A stretch of 64,000 nt of DNA from Leadbetterella byssophila DSM 17132 (lineage in GTDB: Bacteria > Bacteroidota > Bacteroidia > Cytophagales > Spirosomataceae). The notes beneath the pieces were generated by a model. That model was not told the DNA's origin. It did no database searches and was given only the letters and a program-made list of their open reading frames with translations. Positions 26,559 to 34,963 of the stretch are shown piece after piece (the first letter of the stretch is position 1; each line of letters opens with the position of its first letter). A program made the translations under genes and the position numbers. The stretch covers positions 1 to 64,000 of the forward strand of contig NC_014655.1 in the NCBI RefSeq assembly GCF_000166395.1, written 5' to 3'.

Positions 26559-27458
26559 ATGATAAAGATAGCGAATGCCCCATGTTCTTGGGGTGCTTTA
26601 GAATTTGACCTGGAAGCGGAAGCACCTGGCTTCGAGCAGGTATTAGACGAAATGAAAGATACTGGTTATTTAGGGACAGAGCTAGGCGACTGGGGTTTCA
26701 TGCCTACAGAGCCTAGCGCACTCCGGAAGGAAATTGCAGGTAGAGAATTAGATCTATTGGGCGCATTTGTTCCTGTAAATTTTGTAGATGCCTCTGCACA
26801 TGAAGAAGGAATAGCTTCCGCCCTTCGTGTAGCCGGACTGATGCATGATGCTGGATATTCCCACGCATTTATAGTGCTGGCTGATGAAAATGGATCCGTG
26901 CCCACACGCACTAAGAATGCCGGTAGAATAAGTGCTGAAATGGGACTTAGTGGGGAGCAGTGGGATACGTTTGCTAAAGGAGTGGAAGCCGTAGCAAAAG
27001 CCGTTAAAGATAAGTATGGCATGAGATGTGTATTCCATCATCACTGTGCCGGGTATGTGGAAACCCCTCAAGAGCTGGAACAACTACTACAAAGGACAGA
27101 CCCTTCTTTACTGGGGCTGTGCTTTGATACAGGTCACTACGCATTTGGAGGTGGAGATCCACTGGAAGGCTTGCAGAAATGGAAGGACAGAATCTGGCAT
27201 GTGCATTTTAAAGATTATAGCGAGGTAGTGGGAGCGCAAGGAAGAGAAAAGGAATGGGACTATTTTGAAGCCGTAAAAAATGGAGTTTTCTGTGAGTTAG
27301 GCAAAGGTTCCGTAGACTTTTCCGGTGCCAAAAAGATATTAGAAAACATGCAGTATGAAGGATGGATAGTGGTAGAGCAAGATGTTTTACCGGGTATGGG
27401 AAGTCCGAAGATCTGTGCAGATAATAATCGTCAATTTTTGAAAACTATTGGACTATGA
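26559..27458 (+). CDS. iolE: myo-Inosose-2 dehydratase IolE
   Basis: A 299-residue TIM-barrel (xylose-isomerase-like) protein that dehydrates scyllo-inosose (2-keto-myo-inositol) to the trihydroxycyclohexanedione. Typical IolE segments: APCSWGALEF at the start, GAFVPVNF, VFHHHCAGYVETPQELEQLL, LCFDTGHYAFGGGDP and WHVHFKDY, containing the metal-binding Glu, Asp and His residues. It overlaps iolG by four bases. Confidence 0.95.
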   Translation: MIKIANAPCSWGALEFDLEAEAPGFEQVLDEMKDTGYLGTELGDWGFMPTEPSALRKEIAGRELDLLGAFVPVNFVDASAHEEGIASALRVAGLMHDAGYSHAFIVLADENGSVPTRTKNAGRISAEMGLSGEQWDTFAKGVEAVAKAVKDKYGMRCVFHHHCAGYVETPQELEQLLQRTDPSLLGLCFDTGHYAFGGGDPLEGLQKWKDRIWHVHFKDYSEVVGAQGREKEWDYFEAVKNGVFCELGKGSVDFSGAKKILENMQYEGWIVVEQDVLPGMGSPKICADNNRQFLKTIGL

Positions 27459-28435
27459 AATTAGGATTAATAGGCTTCGGCCGAATAGGTAAAATACACT
27501 ACTATAATATTTTGCAAAGAATACCGGAGGCAGAAATTGTGATGGTTTCTGATCCCATGGCAGATCTAAGTGCGATAGGCACAGCTATAGGTACTCCTGA
27601 TGATATATTAAACCATGAGGAGATTGAAGCGGTGATCATCTGCTCTCCAACTGATACTCATGCTGATCTGGTAGAAGCTTGCGCCAAAAAAGGAAAGCAT
27701 ATCTTCTGTGAAAAACCTTTGGACCTTTCTCTGGAAAGAATCAGTGCAGCCATCAAATTAGTAGAGGAGCATGGAGTAAAGTTGATGATGGGCTTTAACA
27801 GAAGATTTGATGCTAACTTTTTAAAGATTAGAGAGCTTGTCTTAAACGGAAGCGTGGGAGAGCCTCAGATAGTGAAGATCACCAGCAGAGATCCCGGTCC
27901 CCCACCTTTGACCTATTTGAGGGAGTCAGGAGGGATGTTCCTAGATATGAGTATCCATGATTTTGATATGGCAAGATACATCATGGGCAAAGAAGTGACG
28001 GGCGTATTTGCACATGCTGCTGTGTTCTGTGGAGAGGACATCGAAGCCGCGGGAGATATAGATACGGCTATCATCACTTTGACCTTTGAAGATCAATCTA
28101 TGGCAGTGATTGATAATAGCAGGAAAGCAGTGTATGGATATGACCAAAGGCTAGAAGTATTTGGATCAAAGGGAATGGTTAATGTAGATAATAATACCCC
28201 TGATAAGCATCATTTCTATAATGAGCAAGGGGTGCATTCCGCATTGCCTCTACACTTCTTCCTAGAGAGATATACGGAATCTTATCTTTTGGAGATGCGA
28301 CAATTCATTAATGCATTGAAAAACGGTGGTAAAGTGCCGGTTGGAGGAGAGGATGCCCGTCAAGCCACAAGAATCGCATTAGCCGCTAAAAAGTCAGTGA
28401 AAGAGAAACGCTGGGTTTCCTTAGAAGAAATCTAG
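27455..28435 (+). CDS. iolG: Inositol 2-dehydrogenase IolG (Gfo/Idh/MocA family)
   Basis: A 326-residue NAD-dependent dehydrogenase for the first step, myo-inositol to 2-keto-myo-inositol. Rossmann motif GFGRIGKIHY, the conserved EKPLDLSLERI with the catalytic Lys, and DMSIHDFDMARYIMG, which holds the Asp-x3-His pair of inositol dehydrogenases. Length is near the family norm (~335). It is the last gene of the operon; a strong terminator begins four bases after the stop codon. Confidence 0.92.
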   Translation: MKLGLIGFGRIGKIHYYNILQRIPEAEIVMVSDPMADLSAIGTAIGTPDDILNHEEIEAVIICSPTDTHADLVEACAKKGKHIFCEKPLDLSLERISAAIKLVEEHGVKLMMGFNRRFDANFLKIRELVLNGSVGEPQIVKITSRDPGPPPLTYLRESGGMFLDMSIHDFDMARYIMGKEVTGVFAHAAVFCGEDIEAAGDIDTAIITLTFEDQSMAVIDNSRKAVYGYDQRLEVFGSKGMVNVDNNTPDKHHFYNEQGVHSALPLHFFLERYTESYLLEMRQFINALKNGGKVPVGGEDARQATRIALAAKKSVKEKRWVSLEEI

Positions 28436-28438
28436 TGG

Positions 28439-28471
28439 AATAGCCCGACTGCGTTGTCGGGCTATTTTTTT
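28439..28471 (+). terminator. Rho-independent terminator of the iol operon
   Basis: AATAGCCCGAC and GTCGGGCTATT pair perfectly around TGCGTT and are followed by a T-run. The 5' end of a group II intron begins exactly at the end of that T-run. Confidence 0.92.
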
Positions 28472-29055
28472 GTGTGCCCAGCATGTGCAATAACTCTAGG
28501 GTGTAAGTCCCGAACACGCCTTTACAGTGGGAAGTGTTAGCTTATGACAAGGGTGTCCACCGTGAGGTGGAATCTGAAGGAAGTCTGAGGCAAAACCTCG
28601 ATCCGACGAACAGAAACTACATACAAGGCCGCAAGTGTTGGGTGAGGCTGCAAAACAAGCCGAAGCCCTAAACTGTACGGAAACACTATGGTAAATGTAG
28701 CGGATACATGAGGTGAAAGTTATTGTTCTTACCTGGGGAGATCTGACTAAACTCTGTCAAAGGTATACGCGAATGCCCGCGAAGAAACATATAGCAGAAT
28801 AATAATGCTAGTATGCTTTAGTCAGAAGTCAGCAGAGGACATAGTACCCTGTTTCTCTACTTTATACAGGGGAAGGTCTGAATGTTAGAATGGCAAAGGA
28901 ACCATGAAGTTTATGACGAAGTGTTAAAAGCCGAACCACATAAGAGAACTGCTTGCATGAGGGTAGGTCGGAAACCGATAGTAAAATGCAAGAGGAGCTT
29001 AGCTGAGTCGTGCAACGAAGTGGACACAATGCCTGAGGTTTTTTTTAGTAATACT

Positions 29056-30330
29056 ATGTTGGAAGAGATATTACACATCCGAAATGTCAAACACGCAGTT
29101 GATCGTGTCATCTCTAATGGAGGTGCTAGCGGAGTTGATGGTATGCAGATCGATAATCTTCGTGACTACCTTAACACGCACTGGCAATCCCTGCGCTCGG
29201 ATATTCTCTCTGGCACTTACCGCCCACAAGCTGTTCGGAAAGTAGAGATTCCCAAAGCAAGTGGGGGCAAGCGTATGCTGGGTATCCCAACGGTCATCGA
29301 CCGTGTTATTCAGCAAAGCATTTCCCAATGGCTTGGATTAAAGTATGAGGGTGATTTTCACGATAACAGCTACGGCTTCCGTCCGAATCGTAATGCTCAT
29401 CAGGCCGTCAGTAAAGCGCAAGAGTATCTGAACTTGGGCTACACGTGGGTCGTTGAACTTGATTTGGAACAATTCTTCGATCAAGTGAACCACGACATAC
29501 TGATGCATCTTTTGAGCAAGAAGATTACGGATCATCGAGTCCTAGCCCTGATCGGGAAATACCTTCGTTGTGGGATTATGGATCATGGTCTTGAACAAAA
29601 GCGAACCAAGGGCACACCACAGGGTAGTCCTTTAAGTCCACTTTTGTCAAACATCATCCTGAACGAACTGGACAGGGAACTCAGCTCCCGTGGACATCGA
29701 TTTGTACGCTATGCGGATGACTGTAGTATCTACACGAGGAGTAATAAATCCGCAACTCGTATTATGGGCAACATCACCAGCTACATCGAATCTACACTAA
29801 AGCTGAAGGTGAACCGTGAAAAGAGTAAGGTAAGCAGACCTTCCCAAAGTAGCTTACTCGGCTTTAGTTTCTTCAAAACTCAAGGAGATTGGCAGATTCG
29901 TATCTCTGCAAAGAGTATCGAACGAGTCCGAGAGAAGTTACGTCAAAATACTAGACGTAATACAGTTACTCCTATGCATGAGCGACTGACTAAACTACGG
30001 CAAATTATTCACGGCTGGGTGGATTACTTTCGTATAGCAACGAATAAGAAGGTGATGGTAGCACTAGATGAACTAGTGCGAAGACGCTTGCGTGTTCTTC
30101 TTTGGAAACAATGGAAGACCGCAGGTAATCGAATTCGTAACTTAATGAAACTGGGAGCCAAACGCTGGCTTGCCTATCAACATGCGAACACCCGTAAATC
30201 CTATACCCGAACAGGGACAAGTCCTATCCTTCAAACAACGCTAACAAACTCATACTTTACTAAACTAGGCTACGAAGGATTTGCAGACTACTATTACTGG
30301 AGAACAACACATCAAACGACGTTATTCTAA
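29056..30330 (+). CDS. Group II intron reverse transcriptase/maturase, copy 1
   Basis: A 424-residue intron-encoded protein. It begins MLEEILHIRNVKHA, has the RT0/RT1 region (GASGVDGM; GGKRMLGIPTVIDRVIQQ), the DLEQFFDQVNHD catalytic Asp, GTPQGSPLSPLLSNI, the YADD box (FVRYADDCSIY) and a maturase X/thumb region (LRQIIHGWVDYFRI), ending after GYEGFADYYYWR without an HNH domain. An open frame extends upstream to 28882 (58 more residues), but the equivalent part of copy 2 is broken by two indels and the extension does not look like RT sequence, so the start at 29056 is used. It differs from copy 2 at roughly ten to eleven residues. Confidence 0.92.
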   Translation: MLEEILHIRNVKHAVDRVISNGGASGVDGMQIDNLRDYLNTHWQSLRSDILSGTYRPQAVRKVEIPKASGGKRMLGIPTVIDRVIQQSISQWLGLKYEGDFHDNSYGFRPNRNAHQAVSKAQEYLNLGYTWVVELDLEQFFDQVNHDILMHLLSKKITDHRVLALIGKYLRCGIMDHGLEQKRTKGTPQGSPLSPLLSNIILNELDRELSSRGHRFVRYADDCSIYTRSNKSATRIMGNITSYIESTLKLKVNREKSKVSRPSQSSLLGFSFFKTQGDWQIRISAKSIERVREKLRQNTRRNTVTPMHERLTKLRQIIHGWVDYFRIATNKKVMVALDELVRRRLRVLLWKQWKTAGNRIRNLMKLGAKRWLAYQHANTRKSYTRTGTSPILQTTLTNSYFTKLGYEGFADYYYWRTTHQTTLF

Positions 30331-30333
30331 CAA

Positions 30334-30368
30334 ACCGCCTTGGTACGGATCCGTATGCCGGGTGGTGT
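30334..30368 (+). ncRNA. Domain V of group II intron, copy 1
   Basis: A ~35-base hairpin: ACCGCC..GGTACG, a GATC loop, then CGTATGCC..GGTGGT. The CGC triad in the lower stem (instead of AGC) suits class C introns. A domain VI-like stem (AGATAGGGA/TCCCTATCT) follows before the 3' end. Confidence 0.75.
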
Positions 30369-30995
30369 GAGAGGACAGATAGGGAAATAATCCCTATCTT
30401 CCTACTTGATTGTGTGCCCAGCATGTGCAATAACTCTAGGGTGTAAGTCCCGAACACGCCTTTACAGTGGGAAGTGTTAGCTTATGACAAGGGTGTCCAC
30501 CGTGAGGTGGAATCTGAAGGAAGTCTGAGGCAAAACCTCGATCCGACGAACAGAAACTACATACAAGGCCGCAAGTGTTGGGTGAGGCTGCAAAACAAGC
30601 CAAAGCCCTAAACTGTACGGAAACACTATGGTAAATGTAGCGGATATATGAGGTGAAAGTTATTGTTCTTACCTGGGGAGATCTGACTAAACTCTGTCAA
30701 AGGTATACGCGAATGCCCGCGAAGAAACATATAGCAGAATAATAATGCTAGTATGCTTTAGTCAGAAGTCAGCAGAGGACATAGTACCCTGCTTCTCTAC
30801 TTTATACAGGGGAAGGTCTGAATGTTAGAATGGCAAAGGACCATGAAGTTTATGACGAAGTGTTAAAAGCCGAACCACATAAGAGAACTGCTTGCATGAG
30901 GGTAGGTCGGAAACTGATAGTAAAATGCAAGAGGAGCTTAGCTGAGTCGTGCAACGAAGTGGACACAATGCCTGAGGTTTTTTTTTAGTAATACT

Positions 30996-32270
30996 ATGTT
31001 GGAAGAGATATTACACATCCGAAATGTCAAACACGCAGTTGATCGTGTCATCTCTAATGGAGGTGCTAGCGGAGTTGATGGTATGCAGATCGATAATCTT
31101 CGTGACTACCTTAACACGCACTGGCAATCCCTGCGATCGGATATTCTCTCTGGCACTTACCGCCCACAAGCTGTTCGGAAAGTAGAGATTCCCAAAGCAA
31201 GTGGCGGCAAGCGTATGCTGGGTATCCCAACGGTCATCGACCGTGTTATTCAGCAAAGCATTTCCCAATGGCTTGGGTTAAAGTATGAGGGTGATTTTCA
31301 CGATAACAGCTACGGCTTCCGTCCGAATCGTAATGCTCATCAGGCCGTCATTAAAGCGCAAGAGTATCTGAACTTGGGCTACACGTGGGTCGTTGAACTT
31401 GATTTGGAACAATTCTTCGATCAAGTGAACCACGACATACTGATGCATCTTTTGAGCAAGAAGATTACGGATCGTCGAGTCCTAGCGCTGATCGGGAAAT
31501 ACCTTCGTTGTGGGATTATGGATCATGGTCTTGAACAAAAGCGAACCAAGGGCACACCACAGGGCAGTCCTTTAAGTCCACTTTTGTCAAACATCATCCT
31601 GAACGAACTGGATACGGAACTCAGCTCCCGTGGACATCGATTTGTACGTTATGCGGATGACTGTAGTATCTACGCGAAGAGCAATAAATCCGCCACTCGT
31701 ATTATGCGCAACATCACCAGTTACATCGAATCTACACTAAAACTGAAAGTGAACCGTGAAAAGAGTAAGGTAAGCAAACCTTCCCAAAGTAGTTTACTCG
31801 GCTTTAGTTTCTTCAAAACTCAAGGAGATTGGCAGATTCGTATCTCTGCAAAGAGTATCGAACGAATCCGAGAGAAGTTACGTCAAAATACTCGACGTAA
31901 TACAGCTACTCCTATGCATGAGCGACTGACTAAACTACGGCAAATTATTCACGGCTGGGTGGATTACTTTCGTATAGCAACGAATAAGAAGGTGATGGTA
32001 ACACTAGATGAACTAGTGCGAAGACGCCTGCGTGTTCTGCTTTGGAAGCAATGGAAGACCGCAGGTAATCGAATTCGGAACTTAATGAAACTGGGAGCCA
32101 AACGCTGGCTTGCCTACCAACATGCGAACACCCGTAAATCCTATACTCGGACAGGGACAAGCCCTATCGTTCAAACAACGCTAACAAACTCATACTTTAC
32201 TAAATTAGGTTACGAAGGATTTGCAGACTACTATTACTGGAGAACAACGCATCAAACGACGTTATTCTAA
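30996..32270 (+). CDS. Group II intron reverse transcriptase/maturase, copy 2
   Basis: A 424-residue protein of the same family and length as copy 1, with intact GASGVDGM, DLEQFFDQVNHD, GTPQGSPLSP and YADD motifs and no endonuclease domain. Substitutions against copy 1 include Ser to Ile in AVxKAQEYL, His to Arg in ITDxRV, Arg to Thr in LDxELSS and Gly to Arg in RIMxN. Both frames are full length, so both introns could be mobile or could splice. Confidence 0.92.
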   Translation: MLEEILHIRNVKHAVDRVISNGGASGVDGMQIDNLRDYLNTHWQSLRSDILSGTYRPQAVRKVEIPKASGGKRMLGIPTVIDRVIQQSISQWLGLKYEGDFHDNSYGFRPNRNAHQAVIKAQEYLNLGYTWVVELDLEQFFDQVNHDILMHLLSKKITDRRVLALIGKYLRCGIMDHGLEQKRTKGTPQGSPLSPLLSNIILNELDTELSSRGHRFVRYADDCSIYAKSNKSATRIMRNITSYIESTLKLKVNREKSKVSKPSQSSLLGFSFFKTQGDWQIRISAKSIERIREKLRQNTRRNTATPMHERLTKLRQIIHGWVDYFRIATNKKVMVTLDELVRRRLRVLLWKQWKTAGNRIRNLMKLGAKRWLAYQHANTRKSYTRTGTSPIVQTTLTNSYFTKLGYEGFADYYYWRTTHQTTLF

Positions 32271-32273
32271 CAA

Positions 32274-32308
32274 ACCGCCTTGGTACGGATCCGTATGCCA
32301 GGTGGTGT
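32274..32308 (+). ncRNA. Domain V of group II intron, copy 2
   Basis: Same hairpin as in copy 1 with one change in the distal strand (ATGCCA instead of ATGCCG). Domain VI follows and the intron ends at 32350. Confidence 0.75.
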
Positions 32309-32381
32309 GAGAGGACAGATAGGGAAATAATCCCTATCTTCCTACTTGATTAGGACATGTTCAATATGATAGCAAAAGCTA

Positions 32382-32389
32382 TAGATTTG
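32382..32389 (+). promoter_or_regulatory. -7 promoter box of the GNAT gene
   Basis: TAGATTTG is a perfect TAnnTTTG, 18 bases before the GNAT start and 32 bases after the intron end. No clear -33 element. The intron insertion left this promoter intact. Confidence 0.4.
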
Positions 32390-32407
32390 CTTTCGAAAAG
32401 ATAGAAT

Positions 32408-32878
32408 ATGATTCAGACGTATAGGCCGCAGTGGAAAGGGGATTTTGAAAGACTAAATCGTGCATGGATAGAAAAGCTCTTTGTGATGGAGCCTCAAGAT
32501 TACCAATTGTTCAATGATCCGGAAAATGAGGTGATACAAGGAGATGGAATGATCTTTTTTATACTTGAGGAAGGCTCTCCTGTAGCAACTGCCGGTGTAA
32601 AGCCCTATGGAGAGCATGGATTTGAGTTGGTAAAAATGGCTGTAGATGAGAAGGCCAGAGGAAAGGGTTACGCCAGACAATTATGCATGCATGCCATAGA
32701 TTTTGCCAAGCAAAAAGGCAAAGAATTTATAGTGTTATATACTCATTCCAGTCTTACTCCTGCCCTAGCCTTATACAAAAGCTTGGGATTTGAAAATGTA
32801 GAAGTGGAAAATGGGAAATACGCTCGCGCAGATGTCAAAATGCAGTTAAATATATGGAAGGTTACAAAGAATCCGTAA
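32408..32878 (+). CDS. GNAT-family N-acetyltransferase
   Basis: A 156-residue acetyltransferase with the acetyl-CoA motif A MAVDEKARGKGYARQLC (R-G-K-G-Y-A) and motif B LALYKSLGFENVE. Substrate unknown. It overlaps the following DinB-like gene by 25 bases, suggesting coexpression. Confidence 0.9.
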   Translation: MIQTYRPQWKGDFERLNRAWIEKLFVMEPQDYQLFNDPENEVIQGDGMIFFILEEGSPVATAGVKPYGEHGFELVKMAVDEKARGKGYARQLCMHAIDFAKQKGKEFIVLYTHSSLTPALALYKSLGFENVEVENGKYARADVKMQLNIWKVTKNP

Positions 32879-33399
32879 GGAAGCAATTCCTTTACTACAA
32901 AGGGCTAGCAGAAAAGGCCATGTCCCAAGTAAGTGATGAGCAGCTTGTTTGGACTCCTGATGCGGAGACCAATAGTATTGCTGTCATTGTACAGCATGTG
33001 GGAGGTAATATGCTGTCTCGTTTTACAGATTTTCTTACCTCTGACGGTGAAAAACCCTGGAGAAACAGAGATGCTGAATTTGAACCTAGCTTAAGTTCGA
33101 GGGCTGAATTATTAGATTTGTGGGAGAGGGGATGGAAAGAAGTCTTTAATGCTTTAGATCAGGTGGAAGATTTGCAGCAGATAGTTTATATCAGGAATGA
33201 AGGTCATACGGTTTTAGAGGCTTTTAACAGGCAATTGGCCCATTATTCATACCATATTGGCCAGATCGTGTTTTTAGCCAAGTTGCTGAAAAGAGAGGAA
33301 TGGCAAACCTTATCCATAGCCAGAAATAAATCCGGGGAATATAACGAGAAGAAGTTTAGCGCTCCTAAGGAGATCAGACATTATACTGATCGAGTGTAG
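32854..33399 (+). CDS. DinB/DUF1572-like protein
   Basis: A 181-residue predicted four-helix-bundle protein of the DinB-like superfamily, closest in appearance to DUF1572. Candidate metal-binding histidines: VQHVGGN near residue 48, and HYSYHIGQIV near 136-140. Such proteins include thiol-dependent transferases; a bshB1 gene elsewhere in the window suggests bacillithiol is made, so a bacillithiol transferase role is possible but unproven. Its 3' end overlaps convergent coaE by 26 bases. Confidence 0.8.
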   Translation: MEGYKESVRKQFLYYKGLAEKAMSQVSDEQLVWTPDAETNSIAVIVQHVGGNMLSRFTDFLTSDGEKPWRNRDAEFEPSLSSRAELLDLWERGWKEVFNALDQVEDLQQIVYIRNEGHTVLEAFNRQLAHYSYHIGQIVFLAKLLKREEWQTLSIARNKSGEYNEKKFSAPKEIRHYTDRV

Positions 33400-33970
33400 A
33401 CCTTAACTTCTTGTCTATCTCTAAGACCTGACGAAGGATGGAATGGCCATTTCCGTTGTTAATTACGTAGTCAGCTACGGAAATGAATTCCTCTTCCGTT
33501 TTTTGGTTTTCCATGATGTTTTTGACCTGATCCTCCGTCCTGCCATCTCTTTTGATGACCCGCTCTATTCTCTCCTTCACAGGAGTATGTACCACTATTA
33601 TAGCATCCAGACCGGAATCTCTATTCATAATGGCGGCTTCCTTAAGAACATATGGAGCATCCACCTGCTGGTTTACCCAAGCTTCAAAATCCTTTCTGAC
33701 TGCCGGGTGAATCAGGTGATTTAAGGCCTTTAGCTTTTCGGGATTCTTAAAAACTTGTTCGCTGATGTATTTCCGGTGGTAAGTGCCATCCGGTAAGTAA
33801 GCCTCAACTCCCATTAATTGTTTAATCTGAGTTATTAATTGGGTGTCAGAACTAACTAGATCTTTTGCCCTTTGGTCTGAGTCATAAACGGGTATACCCA
33901 GATGTGAGAAGATTCTGGCTACAGTGCTTTTTCCACTACCAATGCCGCCCGTTATTCCTACTTTGAGCAT
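33374..33970 (-). CDS. coaE: Dephospho-CoA kinase CoaE
   Basis: A 198-residue P-loop kinase for the last step of coenzyme A synthesis. Walker A GGIGSGKST lies at residues 8-16, followed by IPVYDSDQRAKDLV and HPAVRKDFEAW, both typical of CoaE. Normal length. It overlaps the upstream glycosyltransferase gene by 13 bases, so the minus-strand trio ybaB, GT2, coaE is probably one operon. Confidence 0.95.
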   Translation of the reverse strand: MLKVGITGGIGSGKSTVARIFSHLGIPVYDSDQRAKDLVSSDTQLITQIKQLMGVEAYLPDGTYHRKYISEQVFKNPEKLKALNHLIHPAVRKDFEAWVNQQVDAPYVLKEAAIMNRDSGLDAIIVVHTPVKERIERVIKRDGRTEDQVKNIMENQKTEEEFISVADYVINNGNGHSILRQVLEIDKKLRSTLDQYNV

Positions 33971-34962
33971 ATTTCTTTATACGTTTTTTTGCCATCCCAA
34001 AAATAAGCCTTCACAATGCTGCCTTTAAATAGTCTTTGGTACCCTAAATAAGATCCATTTCTTTTTTTTATAAGATAAGGCAACCAATAGTAAAACATGA
34101 AATGGCTTTTTAATACGGCCCAAAGCAAAGAAGGAGATCCTTGTAAGAGAAATCTTATCCCTGAGATTCCATCCAAGCTTAAACGAGCAAAAAGGACAGG
34201 GATTAAGTATTTGCCTGGAAGATTCTTGAACATCATGGCTAAGTTGTTCCTGAAGTTCAAATAGGTTTTAAAGGAGCTTCCTGTTTGTAGGGTTCCTCCA
34301 CCTATATGATAAACCTGGGATTGAGGAACATATAGAATACTGTAACCTTTGTTTAACCATCTCCAACATAGGTCTATCTCCTCCATATGAGCGAAGAACC
34401 TCTCATCAAATCCATTTTCTTCTTTGAATGCAGAAGCTTTGACGGCCATGCATGCTCCGCTGGTCCAGAAGATTTCTGAGGCATCTTCGTATTGTCCATG
34501 ATCCTTTTCCACCGTGTCAAATACACGTCCTCTACAGAAGGCATAACCGAAAAGGTCCAGATGTCCGCCTGCTGCACCTGCGTATTCAAAGGCCTCAGGG
34601 TGTGCGAATGATTTGATTTTTGGTTGGACAGCCACCACCTTCTCCTGCTTTTCTAATGTAGAAATCAATGGAGGAATCCACCCTTCACTAACCTCTACAT
34701 CAGAATTTAGTAGAATATAGTACTTGTAGTTGAGATGCTTTAAGCCTTCATTATAACCCTTTGCAAAGCCATAATTCTGCTTCAATGAAACCACTTGTAC
34801 ATCCGGAAACGAAGCGTGCAGAAAAGGGACAGAATGGTCCGTAGATGCGTTGTCTACCACAATCACATCAGCTTCAGCACTACAGTCCAGGTTTTTTTGT
34901 AAGAACCTTTCAAGGAATTGTTTTCCATTAAAGTTCAAGATTACTACAGCAATATCTTTCAC
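33958..34962 (-). CDS. Glycosyltransferase family 2 (rhamnosyltransferase-like)
   Basis: A 334-residue GT-A enzyme. N-terminal VVILNFNGKQFLERFL, nucleotide-binding VDNASTDHSV, the acceptor/DxD region LLNSDVEVSEGW, and FDERFFAHMEEIDLCWRW, which is characteristic of the WcaA/rhamnosyltransferase GT2 subgroup. The C-terminal part has hydrophobic stretches that may touch the membrane. Probably adds a sugar to a cell-surface glycan. It lies between YbaB and CoaE. Confidence 0.9.
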   Translation of the reverse strand: MKDIAVVILNFNGKQFLERFLQKNLDCSAEADVIVVDNASTDHSVPFLHASFPDVQVVSLKQNYGFAKGYNEGLKHLNYKYYILLNSDVEVSEGWIPPLISTLEKQEKVVAVQPKIKSFAHPEAFEYAGAAGGHLDLFGYAFCRGRVFDTVEKDHGQYEDASEIFWTSGACMAVKASAFKEENGFDERFFAHMEEIDLCWRWLNKGYSILYVPQSQVYHIGGGTLQTGSSFKTYLNFRNNLAMMFKNLPGKYLIPVLFARLSLDGISGIRFLLQGSPSLLWAVLKSHFMFYYWLPYLIKKRNGSYLGYQRLFKGSIVKAYFWDGKKTYKEICSK

Positions 34963-34963
34963 C

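Larger units (their letters stand above)
28472..30410 (+). mobile_element. Group II intron (class C-like), copy 1
   Basis: A 1939-base element starting GTGTGCCCAGCATG, the conserved group II 5' end, and finishing with a domain V/VI structure and ...CTTGAT. It carries a reverse transcriptase/maturase without an endonuclease domain and is inserted right behind the stem-loop of the iol terminator, the preferred target of class C introns. The second copy begins one base later (a single T lies between them). The copies differ by scattered substitutions and two small indels. The ~580 bases before the RT gene hold no other gene and are intron RNA domains I-IV. Confidence 0.88.
30412..32350 (+). mobile_element. 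Group II intron (class C-like), copy 2
   Basis: A second 1939-base intron, nearly identical to copy 1, starting GTGTGCCCAGCATG and ending CTTGAT. Each copy is followed by T. The simplest reading is two insertions one base apart in the same terminator T-tract, leaving a single T between them. Relative to copy 1 it lacks an A near 30840 and has one extra T in the T-run near 30985, so total length is unchanged. Confidence 0.88.

Noticed and set aside
28882-29055. N-terminal extension of the intron RT, copy 1
   Set aside because: The same segment in copy 2 is frame-disrupted and the sequence is unlike RT domains; it is intron RNA.
28472-32350. Insertion sequences or composite transposon
   Set aside because: The duplicated 1.94-kb units have group II intron ends, domain V and RT genes, with no transposase or terminal inverted repeats.
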